A stretch of 54,197 nt of DNA. Source: Pyrinomonadaceae bacterium MAG19_C2-C3 (GTDB taxonomy: Bacteria; Acidobacteriota; Blastocatellia; Pyrinomonadales; Pyrinomonadaceae). Of this stretch, positions 17,863-28,100 are shown one piece after another. Below the pieces are notes generated by a model. That model was not told where the DNA came from, ran no database searches, and saw only the letters and a list, made by a program, of their open reading frames with translations. The stretch lies in the NCBI GenBank assembly GCA_024330265.1, contig JANDLT010000035.1, positions 1 to 54,197 of the forward strand. Direction: 5' to 3'. Each line of letters begins with the position of its first letter. The stretch's first letter is position 1. Made by a program: the position numbers and the translations under genes.

Positions 17863-17921
17863 AATCACAATCAAAAGCCGTCGGCGTGAACATCTCACGC
17901 CGACGGCTTTTGATTGTGATT
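17863..17921. terminator. Perfect 27-bp hairpin, bidirectional terminator
   Basis: Arms 17863-17889 and 17895-17921 are perfect complements with a five-base loop ACATC. The GC core GCCGTCGGCGTGA is flanked by A/T-rich ends in both directions. It lies between convergent genes and suits both. Confidence 0.85.
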
Positions 17922-17938
17922 TATAGAGAACTTGCTGC

Positions 17939-20179
17939 TTACAAATTCTTTTCGATGAACTCGGTCATCAAGCCGCGCATATGTTTGAGGAGCGCGGGGT
18001 CAACTACGCCGTGGCGCGATTTCGGGTAGAGCATCAATTCAAACGGCTTGTTGGCTTTCTGAAGCGCGTAAGCGAATTGAATCGTGTTTTGCATATGTAC
18101 GTTGTCGTCCATCGTGCCGTGAAGCAAGAGGATTTTACCGTTTAAGTTGGCGGCGGCTTTGAGCGGGGAACTGCGTTCGTAACCTTGCGGGTTAGTTTGC
18201 GGTGTCCCCATGTAACGCTCCGTGTAAATCGAATCGTAGAGTCGCCAATCGGTGACGCTGCCGCCCGCGATGCCGATTTTGAAAGTCTTGCTATGCGTCA
18301 AAGCGTAAGAAGTCATAAAGCCGCCGTAAGACCAACCCCACAAGCCTATGCGCGAACCGTCAACGTAGGGTTGCGTTTTGAGGTACGCGATGCCGTCTTC
18401 CAAATCCCTCAATTCGCTTTCGCCGAAGTTTCTGTTGGCAGTCCACGCTGCGCCGACGCCTTTGCCCGATGCCGAGCGGTTATCGCAAATCCAGATGATG
18501 TAGCCTTTTTGCGCCAGCATCTGATGCCAAAGGTAGTTCGCGCCGCCCCAAGAATTTCTGACCGTAGGGGCTTGAGGTCCCGAATAGGTGTGTGACCAAA
18601 CGGGATATTTTTTCGTCGGGTCGAAGTCGGGCGGACGAATCATCATCGCTTCTAGTTCGTAGCCGTCGCGCGCTTTGACTTTCAGAAATTCGACTTTGCC
18701 GAGTTTGTAGTTTGAGAGAGCCGCGACCTTATTTTCCTCTATCGGGCGAACGAGTTTGCCGTCCGCCGTAAAGAGGCGCGTTTGCGTTGGCGTATTGATG
18801 TCGCTCGTGAAGTCTATAAAGTGCGTGAAGGAACTGTTGAAGTTGGCGTTGTGCGCCCCTTCGGTCGTGGTCAATCGCGTTTGATTTGTGCCGTCGAGAT
18901 TGATGCGGTAGGAATGCGCGGCGATAGGGCTGTGTTCCATGCCGGAGAAGTAAATCAGCTTGCGCCCTTCGTCCACGCCGTGAAGGTCGCGCACGTCCCA
19001 GTCTCCGCGTGTAATCTGTTTTATCAACTTGCCGTCCGCCGTGTAGTGATACAGATGACGGAAGCCCGTGCGGTCGCTCTGCCATAGGAACGAACCGTCA
19101 CTAAGCCACTGCGGGTTATCTATGACTTCAACCCACGGCTGCGCTTTTGCATCCGCGCCTTCACGAAAGACGACGGTGGTTTTCCCCGTCGCGGCATCGG
19201 CGTAAGTCAAATCGAGAAAGCTTTGCACGCGGTCTTGAGCCTGAAACACGATTCTGCCGTCGGGCGTCCACTCGACGCGGCTGATGAGAAAGTCTTCGGG
19301 TTTGTATTTATCAGTTTCGACGAAGCGCGGCGCACCGTTCGCAATGTTCACGACGCCCAACTTAACCAGCGGGTTCGGGTCGCCCGCCTTGGGGTACGGC
19401 GTGGTTTCAACTTCCGGGTCAACCGGAATGTGGTCAACGACAGGGAAGTTCGGGACGGGTGCATCGTCCAGCCGAAGGAAAGCAATCTGCTTTGAATCCG
19501 GCGACCACCAGAAGGCTTTGAAGTTGCCGCGCCCGTAAAGTTCTTCTTGATAAACCCAGTTAAAGACGCCGTTGAAAATCTTTGGCGTGCCGTCTGATGT
19601 TAATTGTCGGGTTTGATTATTTTGGAGATTGAGAGCGTAAAGATTGTGGTCGCGCACGAATGCGATGTGCGTGCCGTCGGGTGACCACGCGGCGACATCT
19701 TCATCGGCAGGGAACTGCGTCAGTTGGCGGGCTTCGTTCCGGGTTAAATCATAAAGGAAAATCCCTTTCGCGGTGGTGACGAAAAAGGCGGTGTTTGCGG
19801 GATTGCTTTGCCAGTTGTCGCCACGCGCAAACCGTTTTGCTTCATCGCCCGTGACGTTTGGAAGCCGCGCAAATCCGGCGGCGATGCGCGTCGCGTCGTT
19901 AAACGGCGTGATGCTTCCCGTCGCGGCTTCGATTTTAAGCAGTTGAGGTTCGCGCGTCGCCGGGTCAAGCTTGGTGTGAAGATAGTGCGTGCCGTCCGGC
20001 AGCCAGCGCAACTGGGGAACTGTGCCGCTGAAATTGACGCGCTTCTGTGCGTCGTAAATATCGTCAATCGTTAAAAGCTTTTGCTGCGCGCTTTGCTGTG
20101 CGCTTTGCTGTGCAATGGCTATCGCATTAAGGCTTACGATAATCGCCATTACCGCAAGGTAAGTTTTTAATCTACGCAT
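17939..20179 (-). CDS. Dipeptidyl peptidase IV-type serine protease (S9B), exported
   Basis: 746 aa. A signal peptide (YLAVMAIIVSLNAIAIAQ) is followed by an eight-bladed beta-propeller (about 60-500) and an alpha/beta-hydrolase domain (about 510-746). The triad is Ser in GWSYGGFM (about 615), Asp in HGTMDDNVH (about 690) and His in SRHGV (about 723). YQEELYGR supplies the paired Glu that hold the substrate N-terminus. It clips X-Pro or X-Ala dipeptides from peptide N-termini, feeding the peptide transporter. A 12-bp tandem duplication just after the signal peptide gives QQSAQQSAQQ. The upstream gap before glgC is a palindrome, so it is probably its own transcription unit. Confidence 0.93.
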   Translation of the reverse strand: MRRLKTYLAVMAIIVSLNAIAIAQQSAQQSAQQKLLTIDDIYDAQKRVNFSGTVPQLRWLPDGTHYLHTKLDPATREPQLLKIEAATGSITPFNDATRIAAGFARLPNVTGDEAKRFARGDNWQSNPANTAFFVTTAKGIFLYDLTRNEARQLTQFPADEDVAAWSPDGTHIAFVRDHNLYALNLQNNQTRQLTSDGTPKIFNGVFNWVYQEELYGRGNFKAFWWSPDSKQIAFLRLDDAPVPNFPVVDHIPVDPEVETTPYPKAGDPNPLVKLGVVNIANGAPRFVETDKYKPEDFLISRVEWTPDGRIVFQAQDRVQSFLDLTYADAATGKTTVVFREGADAKAQPWVEVIDNPQWLSDGSFLWQSDRTGFRHLYHYTADGKLIKQITRGDWDVRDLHGVDEGRKLIYFSGMEHSPIAAHSYRINLDGTNQTRLTTTEGAHNANFNSSFTHFIDFTSDINTPTQTRLFTADGKLVRPIEENKVAALSNYKLGKVEFLKVKARDGYELEAMMIRPPDFDPTKKYPVWSHTYSGPQAPTVRNSWGGANYLWHQMLAQKGYIIWICDNRSASGKGVGAAWTANRNFGESELRDLEDGIAYLKTQPYVDGSRIGLWGWSYGGFMTSYALTHSKTFKIGIAGGSVTDWRLYDSIYTERYMGTPQTNPQGYERSSPLKAAANLNGKILLLHGTMDDNVHMQNTIQFAYALQKANKPFELMLYPKSRHGVVDPALLKHMRGLMTEFIEKNL

Positions 20180-20195
20180 TAAGTTTCTCCAAATT

Positions 20196-20261
20196 AGTGG
20201 ATAACGGATAGTGGATAGTGGATAGTTTAAGACAACGGTTTTTCACTATCCGTTATCCACT
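20196..20261. repeat. GTGGATA inverted repeat between DPP-IV and glgC genes
   Basis: 18-bp perfect arms (20196-20213, 20244-20261) built from GTGGATA and GGATAACGGATAGTG units. The right arm covers the last codons and TAA of glgC. A longer sister copy is at 21511-21588. Confidence 0.75.
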
Positions 20262-21494
20262 GGTATCAGCGCGTGGTTGGATGCGCGCTCCGGTGGTGAC
20301 GATGGTTTCGGGGGAGATTATGGCTTCGGCTCCGATGATGGTGAGGTCTTCATCGGTGACTTCATCTTTCGCGGGCTTTGCGCCGATGCGTGCGCGTTTG
20401 CCGATGCGGACTCCGATGTCAATGACGGCGTGTGAGATGTGCGCGTCGGCTTCTATGCGGCAATCGTCGAGGATAATCGAGCGTTCGATAATCGCTCCCG
20501 CTTCGACATGCACGCCGCGCGCAAGAACGGAATCGCGCACCGTGCCGCGCACCACGCACCCTTGCGAAATCATGCTGTTCGTGATGCGCGCGGTTTCATG
20601 TATGCGCGCCGGAACACGCGGCGCACCGAACGTGCAGATGTTCCACTTCGCATCATCAAGTTCAATCGCGGGCTTGTCAGCCAGCAAATCTTGATGGGCT
20701 TGCCAGTAACTTTCGAGCGTCCCGACATCGCGCCAGTAACCTTCAAGGCGAAACTCTACGGCGTGTTTGCCCTTAACCAGCGACGGCAACAGTTGATGCC
20801 CGAAGTCGCGCAGTGAAGCTTCGCCGTTTGCGTCATCGCTTAAGTTATCAAGCTGTTCAAAGAGAAGTCGGGTCGTATAAACGAAGACTTCCGTCGTCAC
20901 CGTGTCGCTTATCGGCGTGTCCGGTTTATAAGCGAACTCTGTGATGATGCCGTCGTCTCCGGCGATGACGTTGCCGAAACGCGAAGCTTCCGCCTTTGGT
21001 ACTTTCGTCGTCACGACCGTCACTCCGGCTTGGGTTTTCAAGTGGTGTTCGATGACATCGCGGAAGTCGAGTTTATAGATGTGGTCGGCACTAAGGACGA
21101 TGAGCAGGTCAGGCGCGAACTCCTGTATTAGGCGACGGTGACGATAAATCGCGTCGGCGTTGCCACTGGCGAAGCCGCCCGATTTCGGGTTGTCTTCCGG
21201 CTTGCGCTTGTCGTCGGCTTCAAACGGCGGGAGAACTTGAAGCCCGCCGTAAGTGCGGTCTAAATCCCACGGACGCCCGTTCGCAAGATGTTCGTTGAGC
21301 GAGTGTAATTCATATTGTTCGATAACCCAGACATCGTTGATGCGGCTGTGCATACAGTTGCTCAAAGCGAAATCAATCAGGCGGTAAGTTCCGCCAAACG
21401 GCATCACGGGCTTCGCGCGTTCGGCGGTTAAAACTTCGAGACGGCTTCCCGCGCCGCCTGCCAGAATTAGAGCGAGGACTTTCGGACGGTGCAT
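20253..21494 (-). CDS. glgC: Glucose-1-phosphate adenylyltransferase
   Basis: 413 aa, typical length. It makes ADP-glucose, the committed step to glycogen. The N-terminal nucleotidyltransferase has LILAGGAGSRL, AKPVMPFGGTYRLIDFALSN, GNADAIYRHR and LSADHIYK. The C-terminal third is a left-handed hexapeptide beta-helix (MISQGCVVRGTVRDSVL, IERSIILDDCRI). The ribosome site GGGAGA lies seven bases before ATG. No other glycogen gene is in the window. The stop codon and last residues are contributed by a repeat, so the C-terminus may vary among relatives. Regulation by glycolytic effectors is expected from the family but not visible here. Confidence 0.95.
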   Translation of the reverse strand: MHRPKVLALILAGGAGSRLEVLTAERAKPVMPFGGTYRLIDFALSNCMHSRINDVWVIEQYELHSLNEHLANGRPWDLDRTYGGLQVLPPFEADDKRKPEDNPKSGGFASGNADAIYRHRRLIQEFAPDLLIVLSADHIYKLDFRDVIEHHLKTQAGVTVVTTKVPKAEASRFGNVIAGDDGIITEFAYKPDTPISDTVTTEVFVYTTRLLFEQLDNLSDDANGEASLRDFGHQLLPSLVKGKHAVEFRLEGYWRDVGTLESYWQAHQDLLADKPAIELDDAKWNICTFGAPRVPARIHETARITNSMISQGCVVRGTVRDSVLARGVHVEAGAIIERSIILDDCRIEADAHISHAVIDIGVRIGKRARIGAKPAKDEVTDEDLTIIGAEAIISPETIVTTGARIQPRADTSG

Positions 21495-21510
21495 GTTTAT
21501 CTCCCTTGAT

Positions 21511-21588
21511 AGTGGATAGTGGATAGTGGATAGTCAAAGGCAAGAACTGCTTCCTTCACTATCCGTTATCAACTATCCACTATCCACT
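21511..21588. repeat. GTGGATA inverted repeat between glgC and aldehyde dehydrogenase genes
   Basis: Left arm: three tandem GTGGATA units (21511-21534). Right arm: ACTATCCGTTATC followed by TATCCAC units (21558-21588). It contains the TAG stop of the dehydrogenase gene and sits just upstream of the glgC ribosome site. Confidence 0.75.
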
Positions 21589-23104
21589 AAAGACGAATGC
21601 ACACGGCTTTCTTTTGCGTGTAGAGTTCGAGGGCGTCGTGACCCATTTCGCGTCCCCAACCCGATTGCTTATAGCCGCCGAAAGGCAATGCCGCGTCAAA
21701 GACGTTGTAGCAATTTATCCACACCGTACCGGCTTTCAACTTCGCCGCCAAGTTATGTGCCTGACTTAAATCGGTTGTCCAGATGCCCGCCGCCAAACCG
21801 TAAATCGAATCGTTCGCCACCGGCTGTACTTCATCCAGAGTCTTAAACGGGTGTGCCGTCACGACGGGTCCGAAGATTTCTTCGCATACGACTTTCATAT
21901 CGTTTCGCGTGTCAACCAGTACCGTCGGCTCAATGAAATACCCTTTAGAGTCTTTGCCCTTTTTATGTATGCCGCCGCCCGCGACCGCCCGCGCCCCTTC
22001 TTCAATACCGCTATCAAGGAAGCCGCCGACGCGCTCAAATTGTTCTTTTGAAACGAGAGGTCCCATTTCCGTGTTTGGGTCGAGACCCGAACCGACTTTC
22101 ATATTCTGCGCGACATGCGCCACGCCTTCGACGACTTTATCGAAGATTTTTTCCTGCACATAAAGCCGCGAACCCGCGCTGCAAACCTGCCCGTGATTAA
22201 AGAAAATCGCGCTCGACGCTCCGGCTATCGCGGTCTCTATATCTGCATCGCCCATGACGATGTTCGGTGATTTGCCGCCGAGTTCGAGCGAGACTTTTTT
22301 CAGATTTCCGGCGGCGGCTTGGAGTATCAACTTGCCGACTTCGGTTGAACCCGTGAACGCGATTTTATCTACGTCGTCGTGCGCCGCGAGAGCCGCCCCC
22401 GCCGTTTCACCGAAACCCGTGACGATATTGACGACTCCATCGGGGAAGCCCGCTTCGCAGATGAGTTCGCCCAGACGTAAAGCCGTGAGCGGCGTCTGCT
22501 CTGCCGGTTTAAGAACGGATGTGCATCCGGTGGCGAGTGCCGGAGCGAGTTTCCACGCCGCCATCAGCAGAGGGAAATTCCATGGAATGATTTGCCCCAC
22601 GACGCCTACGGATTCGCGCAAAGTGTAGGCATGAAACTGGCTGCCCGGCATGTACGGCACGGACAGTGAAATCGTGTTGCCTTCAAGCTTCGTCGCCCAG
22701 CCCGCCATGTATCGAAACATCTCCGCCGCCAGTGGAATGTCCGCCGCCGCCGCGACCGTCGCGGGTTTGCCGTTATCGAGTGATTCGAGTTGCGAAAGTT
22801 CTTCGGTGTGAGCGTCAATCAAATCACCTAACTTCCACAGCAAACGCCCGCGATCCGAAGCAGTCATCTTCGACCACGCACCTTCGTCGAACGCCTTGCG
22901 CGCGGCACGCACCGCGCGTTCTATATCTTCCTTTTTACCTTCCGCGACGTTGGCGAGAACATCGCCGGTCGCGGGATTGTAGGTCGGAAAACTCTTGCCC
23001 GAAGCGGCGGCAGACCATTTGCCGTCAATCAATAATTGTTGCGAACGGGCGATGAATTGAGCGACGTTCTGATTAAGTTGTATCTGTCTTTCTGCGGTTG
23101 CCAT
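21587..23104 (-). CDS. NAD(P)-dependent aldehyde dehydrogenase
   Basis: 505 aa, cytosolic, no signal peptide. It oxidises an aldehyde to the acid. The catalytic Cys lies in HGQVCSAGSRLYV (about residue 305), the general base Glu in LELGGKSPNIV, the cofactor fold begins GQIIPWNFPLLM, and the C-terminal EMGHDALELYTQKK is the oligomerisation tail. The pattern is closest to the broad ALDH1/2 and phenylacetaldehyde group, so the substrate is not predictable. It shares strand with glgC, but a repeat lies between them, so cotranscription is uncertain. Its stop codon is inside that repeat. Confidence 0.92.
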   Translation of the reverse strand: MATAERQIQLNQNVAQFIARSQQLLIDGKWSAAASGKSFPTYNPATGDVLANVAEGKKEDIERAVRAARKAFDEGAWSKMTASDRGRLLWKLGDLIDAHTEELSQLESLDNGKPATVAAAADIPLAAEMFRYMAGWATKLEGNTISLSVPYMPGSQFHAYTLRESVGVVGQIIPWNFPLLMAAWKLAPALATGCTSVLKPAEQTPLTALRLGELICEAGFPDGVVNIVTGFGETAGAALAAHDDVDKIAFTGSTEVGKLILQAAAGNLKKVSLELGGKSPNIVMGDADIETAIAGASSAIFFNHGQVCSAGSRLYVQEKIFDKVVEGVAHVAQNMKVGSGLDPNTEMGPLVSKEQFERVGGFLDSGIEEGARAVAGGGIHKKGKDSKGYFIEPTVLVDTRNDMKVVCEEIFGPVVTAHPFKTLDEVQPVANDSIYGLAAGIWTTDLSQAHNLAAKLKAGTVWINCYNVFDAALPFGGYKQSGWGREMGHDALELYTQKKAVCIRL

Positions 23105-23429
23105 TACTTTACCTTTCTATAAAACTATCCGGTGATGATGTAGAAACTCAGGTTAAGTCTCACACGGGTTGAATGAAATTATGTTTTCGGGTGACGGTCG
23201 CGGATGACGTGGATTGTAGCCTAAGTCGTCGCAAGTTCGATATATAGTTTCGGTATTTATGACAGGTACGATGGCACACGAATGCCCGGCAGCGTTCGAC
23301 ATGAAGTCGGACTAATGCCGGACGTAAAAAGAAGTCAGCCTAAACATAACCAATGTTATCGGACGCCCTTAAAAACGCTGCATTACTAAACGGACTGGAA
23401 GAATCCAAGGCAGTCAGGGAGAAAACCGC
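23105..23429. other. Intergenic region without recognised features
   Basis: About 325 bp between the dehydrogenase start and the RCC1 remnant. It should hold the dehydrogenase promoter on the minus strand. I see no gene, terminator hairpin or strong repeat. Confidence 0.4.
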
Positions 23430-23870
23430 TTACGGTGTGACGGTAAGTTTAAGGCTCTTGGTGACTCCGACCGCCCGCGCGTTGATGTACGTCGTGCGCG
23501 TCATCGCGGCTCCGCCCGTGCCGATGACGGGCGTCGGCGTCGTGTGCGAGGTGGTGGTCGCGTCGCCGAGTTGCCCGTAAGCATTCACGCCCCATGCCTT
23601 CACGCTTTTATCGGCGAGCAGAGCGAGGCTGTGATTGCAGCCTGCCACAATCGCGGTGACGTTTTCCAAGTCCGTCACCCTAATCGGCGACGTGTGATTG
23701 AGCGTCGTGCCGTCGCCCGATTGTCCGCTTTCATTCGCTCCCCACGCCCACACCGTGCCGTCGGCTTTGAGTGCCAGCGCATGATTATCTCCGGCGGCGA
23801 CGGCGACGACATCGCTCATACCGTTAACCTCACGCGGAGCAGTTTCGTCGTCGAGCGTTCCGTTTCCAAA
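23430..23870 (-). pseudogene. 5'-truncated RCC1-repeat surface protein remnant
   Basis: The frame encodes RCC1 units (AAGDNHALALKADGTVWAWG, GCNHSLALLADKSVKAWG) and ends in a tail (TYINARAVGVTKSLKLTVTP) that matches the C-terminus of the 1792-aa protein at 25117-30495. An in-frame ATG at 23819 exists, but RCC1-like sequence (FGNGTLDDETAPREVNG) continues upstream until a TAA at 23871-23873. There is no signal peptide, ribosome site or complete propeller. It is therefore the 3' end of a larger gene cut off by the inverted-repeat element next to it at 23884. It is possibly a duplicated relative of the giant gene. Confidence 0.8.
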
Positions 23871-23883
23871 TTACCTTCTTCTT

Positions 23884-24060
23884 AGCTCGACTTTATCCAT
23901 TTTGAAAACGGGTCTTGCAAGTAAAAGACTTAGTTCGCTAACTCTTGTCGGAGTTTTTGAATATCAGTCCAAAGAACGACATTCAAAAAATACAGACGTT
24001 GAAAACAAAAGACTTACATTACTGTGGTTTCGGTTCGCCCAAAATGGATAAAGTCGAGCT
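23884..24060. mobile_element. MITE-like element with 21-bp perfect terminal inverted repeats
   Basis: The ends at 23884-23904 and 24040-24060 are exact reverse complements (outer end AGCTCGACTTTATCC). The 135-bp interior has no ORF and includes two copies of AAAGACTTA. It begins 13 bp from the break of the RCC1 remnant and abuts the next element, so insertion here probably truncated that gene. Confidence 0.75.
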
Positions 24061-24061
24061 T

Positions 24062-24298
24062 AGAGCGTGTCTGAAAAGTCCTGTGAGGGATATTTTGATA
24101 ATAGCCGAGCGATTTATCGCTGGGGACGAGCGCGCATCAAGGGTGAGTCCCGTCAGGGACGACTGAAATAACCGCGACAGAAGCATCAGCCGTCCCTGAC
24201 GGGACTGCATCGGCTTTTCCCTTATTCCCCCCAGCGATGAATCGCTGGGCTATTGTCGGGTTGTCCCTTGCGGGACACGGACTTTTCAGACACGCTCT
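24062..24298. mobile_element. Composite inverted repeat, AGAGCGTGTCTGAAAAGTCC ends
   Basis: 20-bp perfect terminal repeats (24062-24081, 24279-24298). Inside are nested short palindromes: GAGCGATTTATCGCTGGGG and CCCAGCGATGAATCGCTGGG, plus GTCCCGTCAGGGACG-type and GTCCCTGACGGGACT-type units. The same architecture recurs at 30999-31236. No coding sequence. Confidence 0.75.
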
Positions 24299-24327
24299 GA
24301 AGCTAATTCCCAAACACGCTCTTTCGT

Positions 24328-25089
24328 TCACGGTTCAATCGTCAACTTGACGTTTTTGCTGACGCCGTTAGCGGTCGCTCTCAGATAGGTGTAGCCGGGG
24401 CGCGCGACGGGCTGCGTGTTGACGGAAAAGGCGGCTGATTTCTTTCCCGGTGGAATTTCGATGGTGGCGGCGATTGGTCGGGCGAGGGTGGCGTTGCTGC
24501 TCGATAACTTGACTTGTATCGCGGAAGAGGACGCGCCGCATTCGAGCGTGACGACGCCGGTTGCCGTGTTGCCGCCCGCGAGAGACGTTCGATTTAGCGA
24601 GATTGATTTGACGCCTGCCGGACGCACGACAATCGGTTTGCTAAGAGCGACGCCTTCGAGCCGCGCCGTCAACGTACCGCTTTGCATTGACGACACGGAG
24701 CGTGTCGTCAATGCAATTTTCTGATTTACCGCGCCCGCCGGAATGTTTATGGTCGCGGGCAAACTGACGGCGGGATTCGTGCTTGTGAGCGCGACGACGA
24801 CGCCGCCGGAAGGAGCGCGCCCGCTTAGGTGAACGGTCGCCGCCGTCGTCTCTCCGCATTCGCCCGCGAGTGGAACGGGCAGGACGTTGAGAGCCTTGAG
24901 CGTCACGGGACGGTTAGGTTGTTGATTAACAGGATTCGGCGCATTCGCAGGTTGCCCGTCGTCGCCCCGAAGCATCGCACCGTCCCCTTGTTCGGTACGG
25001 GCGCGTTCGTTAATCGTCGCGCCGTACACGACGCAGAAGCAGCAACATATAAGCGTGATGATGTTGAGAATTGATTTGGTCGTTGACAT
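24328..25089 (-). CDS. Secreted two-domain beta-sandwich protein, paralogue of the giant protein's C-terminus
   Basis: 253 aa. A signal peptide (ILNIITLICCCFCVVYG) is followed by a low-complexity linker and two repeats of about 85 aa. Each has a Cys near its start (GECGETTAATVHLSG; LECGASSSAIQVKLSSSN) and a strand pattern ending in ITT/NTQ and LTARLEG/LRATANG. The two C-terminal domains of the neighbouring 1792-aa protein are built the same way (CQTSTGKVTLSS; CAATSATTVTLSSSN) and both proteins end in K-L-T-x-x-P. AGGAG lies before the ATG, 27 bp after the giant gene, so the two are almost certainly cotranscribed. I recognise no enzymatic motif; an adhesive or wall-associated role is inferred. 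Confidence 0.8.
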   Translation of the reverse strand: MSTTKSILNIITLICCCFCVVYGATINERARTEQGDGAMLRGDDGQPANAPNPVNQQPNRPVTLKALNVLPVPLAGECGETTAATVHLSGRAPSGGVVVALTSTNPAVSLPATINIPAGAVNQKIALTTRSVSSMQSGTLTARLEGVALSKPIVVRPAGVKSISLNRTSLAGGNTATGVVTLECGASSSAIQVKLSSSNATLARPIAATIEIPPGKKSAAFSVNTQPVARPGYTYLRATANGVSKNVKLTIEP

Positions 25090-25116
25090 AACTTGTGATT
25101 CTCCTCTGCTAAGAAT

Positions 25117-28100
25117 TTACGGCGTGACCGTAAGGCTCAGGCTCTTGGTGATGCCACCCGCCCGCGCGTTGATGAATGTCGTGCGCGTGGTGGTCGTGGC
25201 GGTCGTCGTCACTTGAAAACTCGCCGTCGTCGCTCCCGCCGCCACCACCACGCTCGAACTTGTCGGGCGTGCTACCGATGTATTGCTCGATGAGAGCGTC
25301 ACGGTTGTGGCACTCGTCGCCGCGCATGTCAACGTCACCGTACCGGCGATTGTCGTTCCGCCGCGCGCCGGGTTCGGTGTCAAGGTCATGGCTTGAACGG
25401 TGAGCGGTTTTAAGGTGAGCGTCGCGGTTTTGATTGTCGCGCCGAGCGTCGCCCGGATGGTCGCGGTTTGCGCTGCGGCGACGCTCTGCGTGGTGATGAT
25501 GAAGGTTTGGCTGCTTAAGCCGCCGGGAACAATCACCGATGACGGAATAATCGCCGCCGCGCTCAGACTTGCCAGTGTGACAACGGCTCCGCCCGTTGGT
25601 GCCGGACTGCTCAGTGTCACTTTTCCGGTTGAGGTTTGACACGCGCCCGTCACGGTCGAAGGCGTTAAGGTGAGCGATACAAGCGTCGTCACGCGCGTGC
25701 TTTGACGGTTGAGATTGTTTGAAGTGTTCGGGTCGGTCTCCGCGCCGGAGACGGAAGCCGTGTTGGTCAGAGTTCCGGCGGCGGCGGCAGTGGCGACGAG
25801 CGTCACGGTCGCCGTTTGATTGTTGGCGAGATTGCCGATGGTGCAATTGACGGTGCTTGTCTTAACGCACGTTCCTTGCGTGGAAGCGGCGGAAACAAAC
25901 GTCAGTCCGGCGGGCAGCGTATCGCTTAAAACAACTCCGGTGGCGGGCGATGCGCCGTAGTTTCTGACGACGATTGTGTATGTGACGTTACTGCCGAGCG
26001 GCACGGGGTCGGGCGCGTCCGTCATCGTCACGGCGAGGTCGGCGACGGCGTTGACAGTCGCGCCTGACCCTGCCTCATTGATGGGTTCGGGATCGTATTC
26101 GTTCGCCGTCGCGGTCGCGGTATTGGAGGTGAAGCCTGCCACGTTGGGTCTGACGACAAGCGTGACGGTGGCAGTCGCATTATTGGCGAGAGTCCCGATG
26201 TTGCAAGTCACCGTCGTCGTCCCGCTACACGTTCCGCGAGTTGAGCGCACGGAAACAAAGCTGGTTCCGGCGGATATGGTGTCGGTTAAGGTAACGCCCG
26301 TCGCGGCATCAATACCGTAATTTTCGACGACAATCCGGTATGTCAGTGTGCCGCCAACCAACACCGGATCGGGCGAAGCCGTCATTCCAACGTAGATGTC
26401 GGCGACCGCGACAACCTCCGTGGTTTCGGTCGCCGAGTTGTTTGCCGGGTTCGTGTCGACCTGAAGCGCAGTGACGCTCGCCGTGTTCGTGACGTTCCCG
26501 ATTCTTGTCGGTATCACGACCAGCAGAACGTAGGCATCCGCTCCGACCGCGAGACTTTCGAGGTCGCACGTCACCGTGCCGCTTGCGAAACTGCACGTTC
26601 CTTGTGATGGCGTGGCGGAAACAAACGTCAAGCCGGTCGGCAAGCGGTCGGTTAAAGTCACATTAGTCGCCGCCGAAGAACCGTTATTGATTGCCCTCAA
26701 ATAATAGGTCAGGTTTCTGCCGTGATGGGCGGGAGAAGGGTCAGCCCCTATCTCTAATCGAAGGTCTATCGGTTCCGAGCCTGTTCCGGTGAGCGGGATG
26801 ACTTGCGCGCTGTCGAAGGCGTTGTCGTAAAGAACGAGGTTGGCGTTTTTATCTCCCGCCGACACGGGCGCGAAGGCGATGCTTATCGCACACGAATCGC
26901 CGGGATTGACATCGGTCGAGCAAGTGTTCGCGGTGATGGTAAAGTCGCCGCGAGACTCGCCTTCGATTAACCCGCTGTTCTGATTGATGATGAGCGGCGC
27001 AAAGCCGTCGTTGGTGACGGTGACGGTTTGCTCTGCGCTCGCGGTGTTGATGATTTGCCTTCCGAAATCCAAGCCGGATGAATCGAGCGTGACGACGGGC
27101 GAAGCGGCGACGGCGAAACTGCTCATATAGCTCGCTTCGATGAACACTCCGCTGCCGATACCGAGAGTTTGCACCGGAGTGTAGCTTGCGAAGTCGAATT
27201 CTGCGATACCTAACTCACCGGAGATGTTCCAACCCCATGCCCAAACCGTACCATCGGATTTGAGAACAAGGTTGTGGGAAAGACCTGCCGAAATCGCCTT
27301 GACTCCGGTCAAGTCCGTGACTTGAATCGGCGTGATTGTTTGCACAGGTGGGAACATTCCCAACTGCCCCTCACCGTTGGAGCCCAGTGTCCAAATCGTA
27401 CCGTCGGACTTGAGCGCGAGAGTGTGGTTTTGTCCCAGTGCGACAGCGATGACATCGTTTAAGCCTGCGACTTGGACGGGAAGCGAACTGCTCGACTCGA
27501 CGGGAATACCGCTTCCCAACTCACCCCCACTGTTATAACCCCAAGCCCAAACGCTTCCGTCGGCTTTGGCTGCCATACTGTGTGCGTCCCAGCTTGCCGA
27601 GATTGCAACCACACCGGATAGATTATTCACCTGTACAGGCGTGCGTCGTAGAGTGATCGTACCGTCGCCTAATTGACCGGAATCATTGTTGCCCCATGCC
27701 CAAACCGTGCCATCGGATTTGAGCGCGAGGTTGTGATTGTTTTTCGTCGAGATGGCAACGACGTTGGCGAGTCCGCTCACTTGTACGGGCGTTGCGCGGT
27801 TTGTCGTTGTGCCGTCGCCAAGCTGTCCATTTTGCCCGTTCGCTCCCCAAGCCCAAACTGTCCCGTCGGATTTAAGTGCCAGACTATGAAGACTGCCGGC
27901 TGCGATCTCCTGAACATCACTTAAACCGCTGACCTGTACCGGAGTAGGTCTATATGTCGTCGTGCCGTCTCCTAGCTGCCCAATGGAATTTTCACCCCAA
28001 GCCCAAACAGTGCCGTCGGTTCTCAATGCCAGAGTGTGCTGCTCGTTTCCGGCAAAAGCTGCGACATCGGAAAGACCGCTAATCTGCACGGGCGTCCAAC

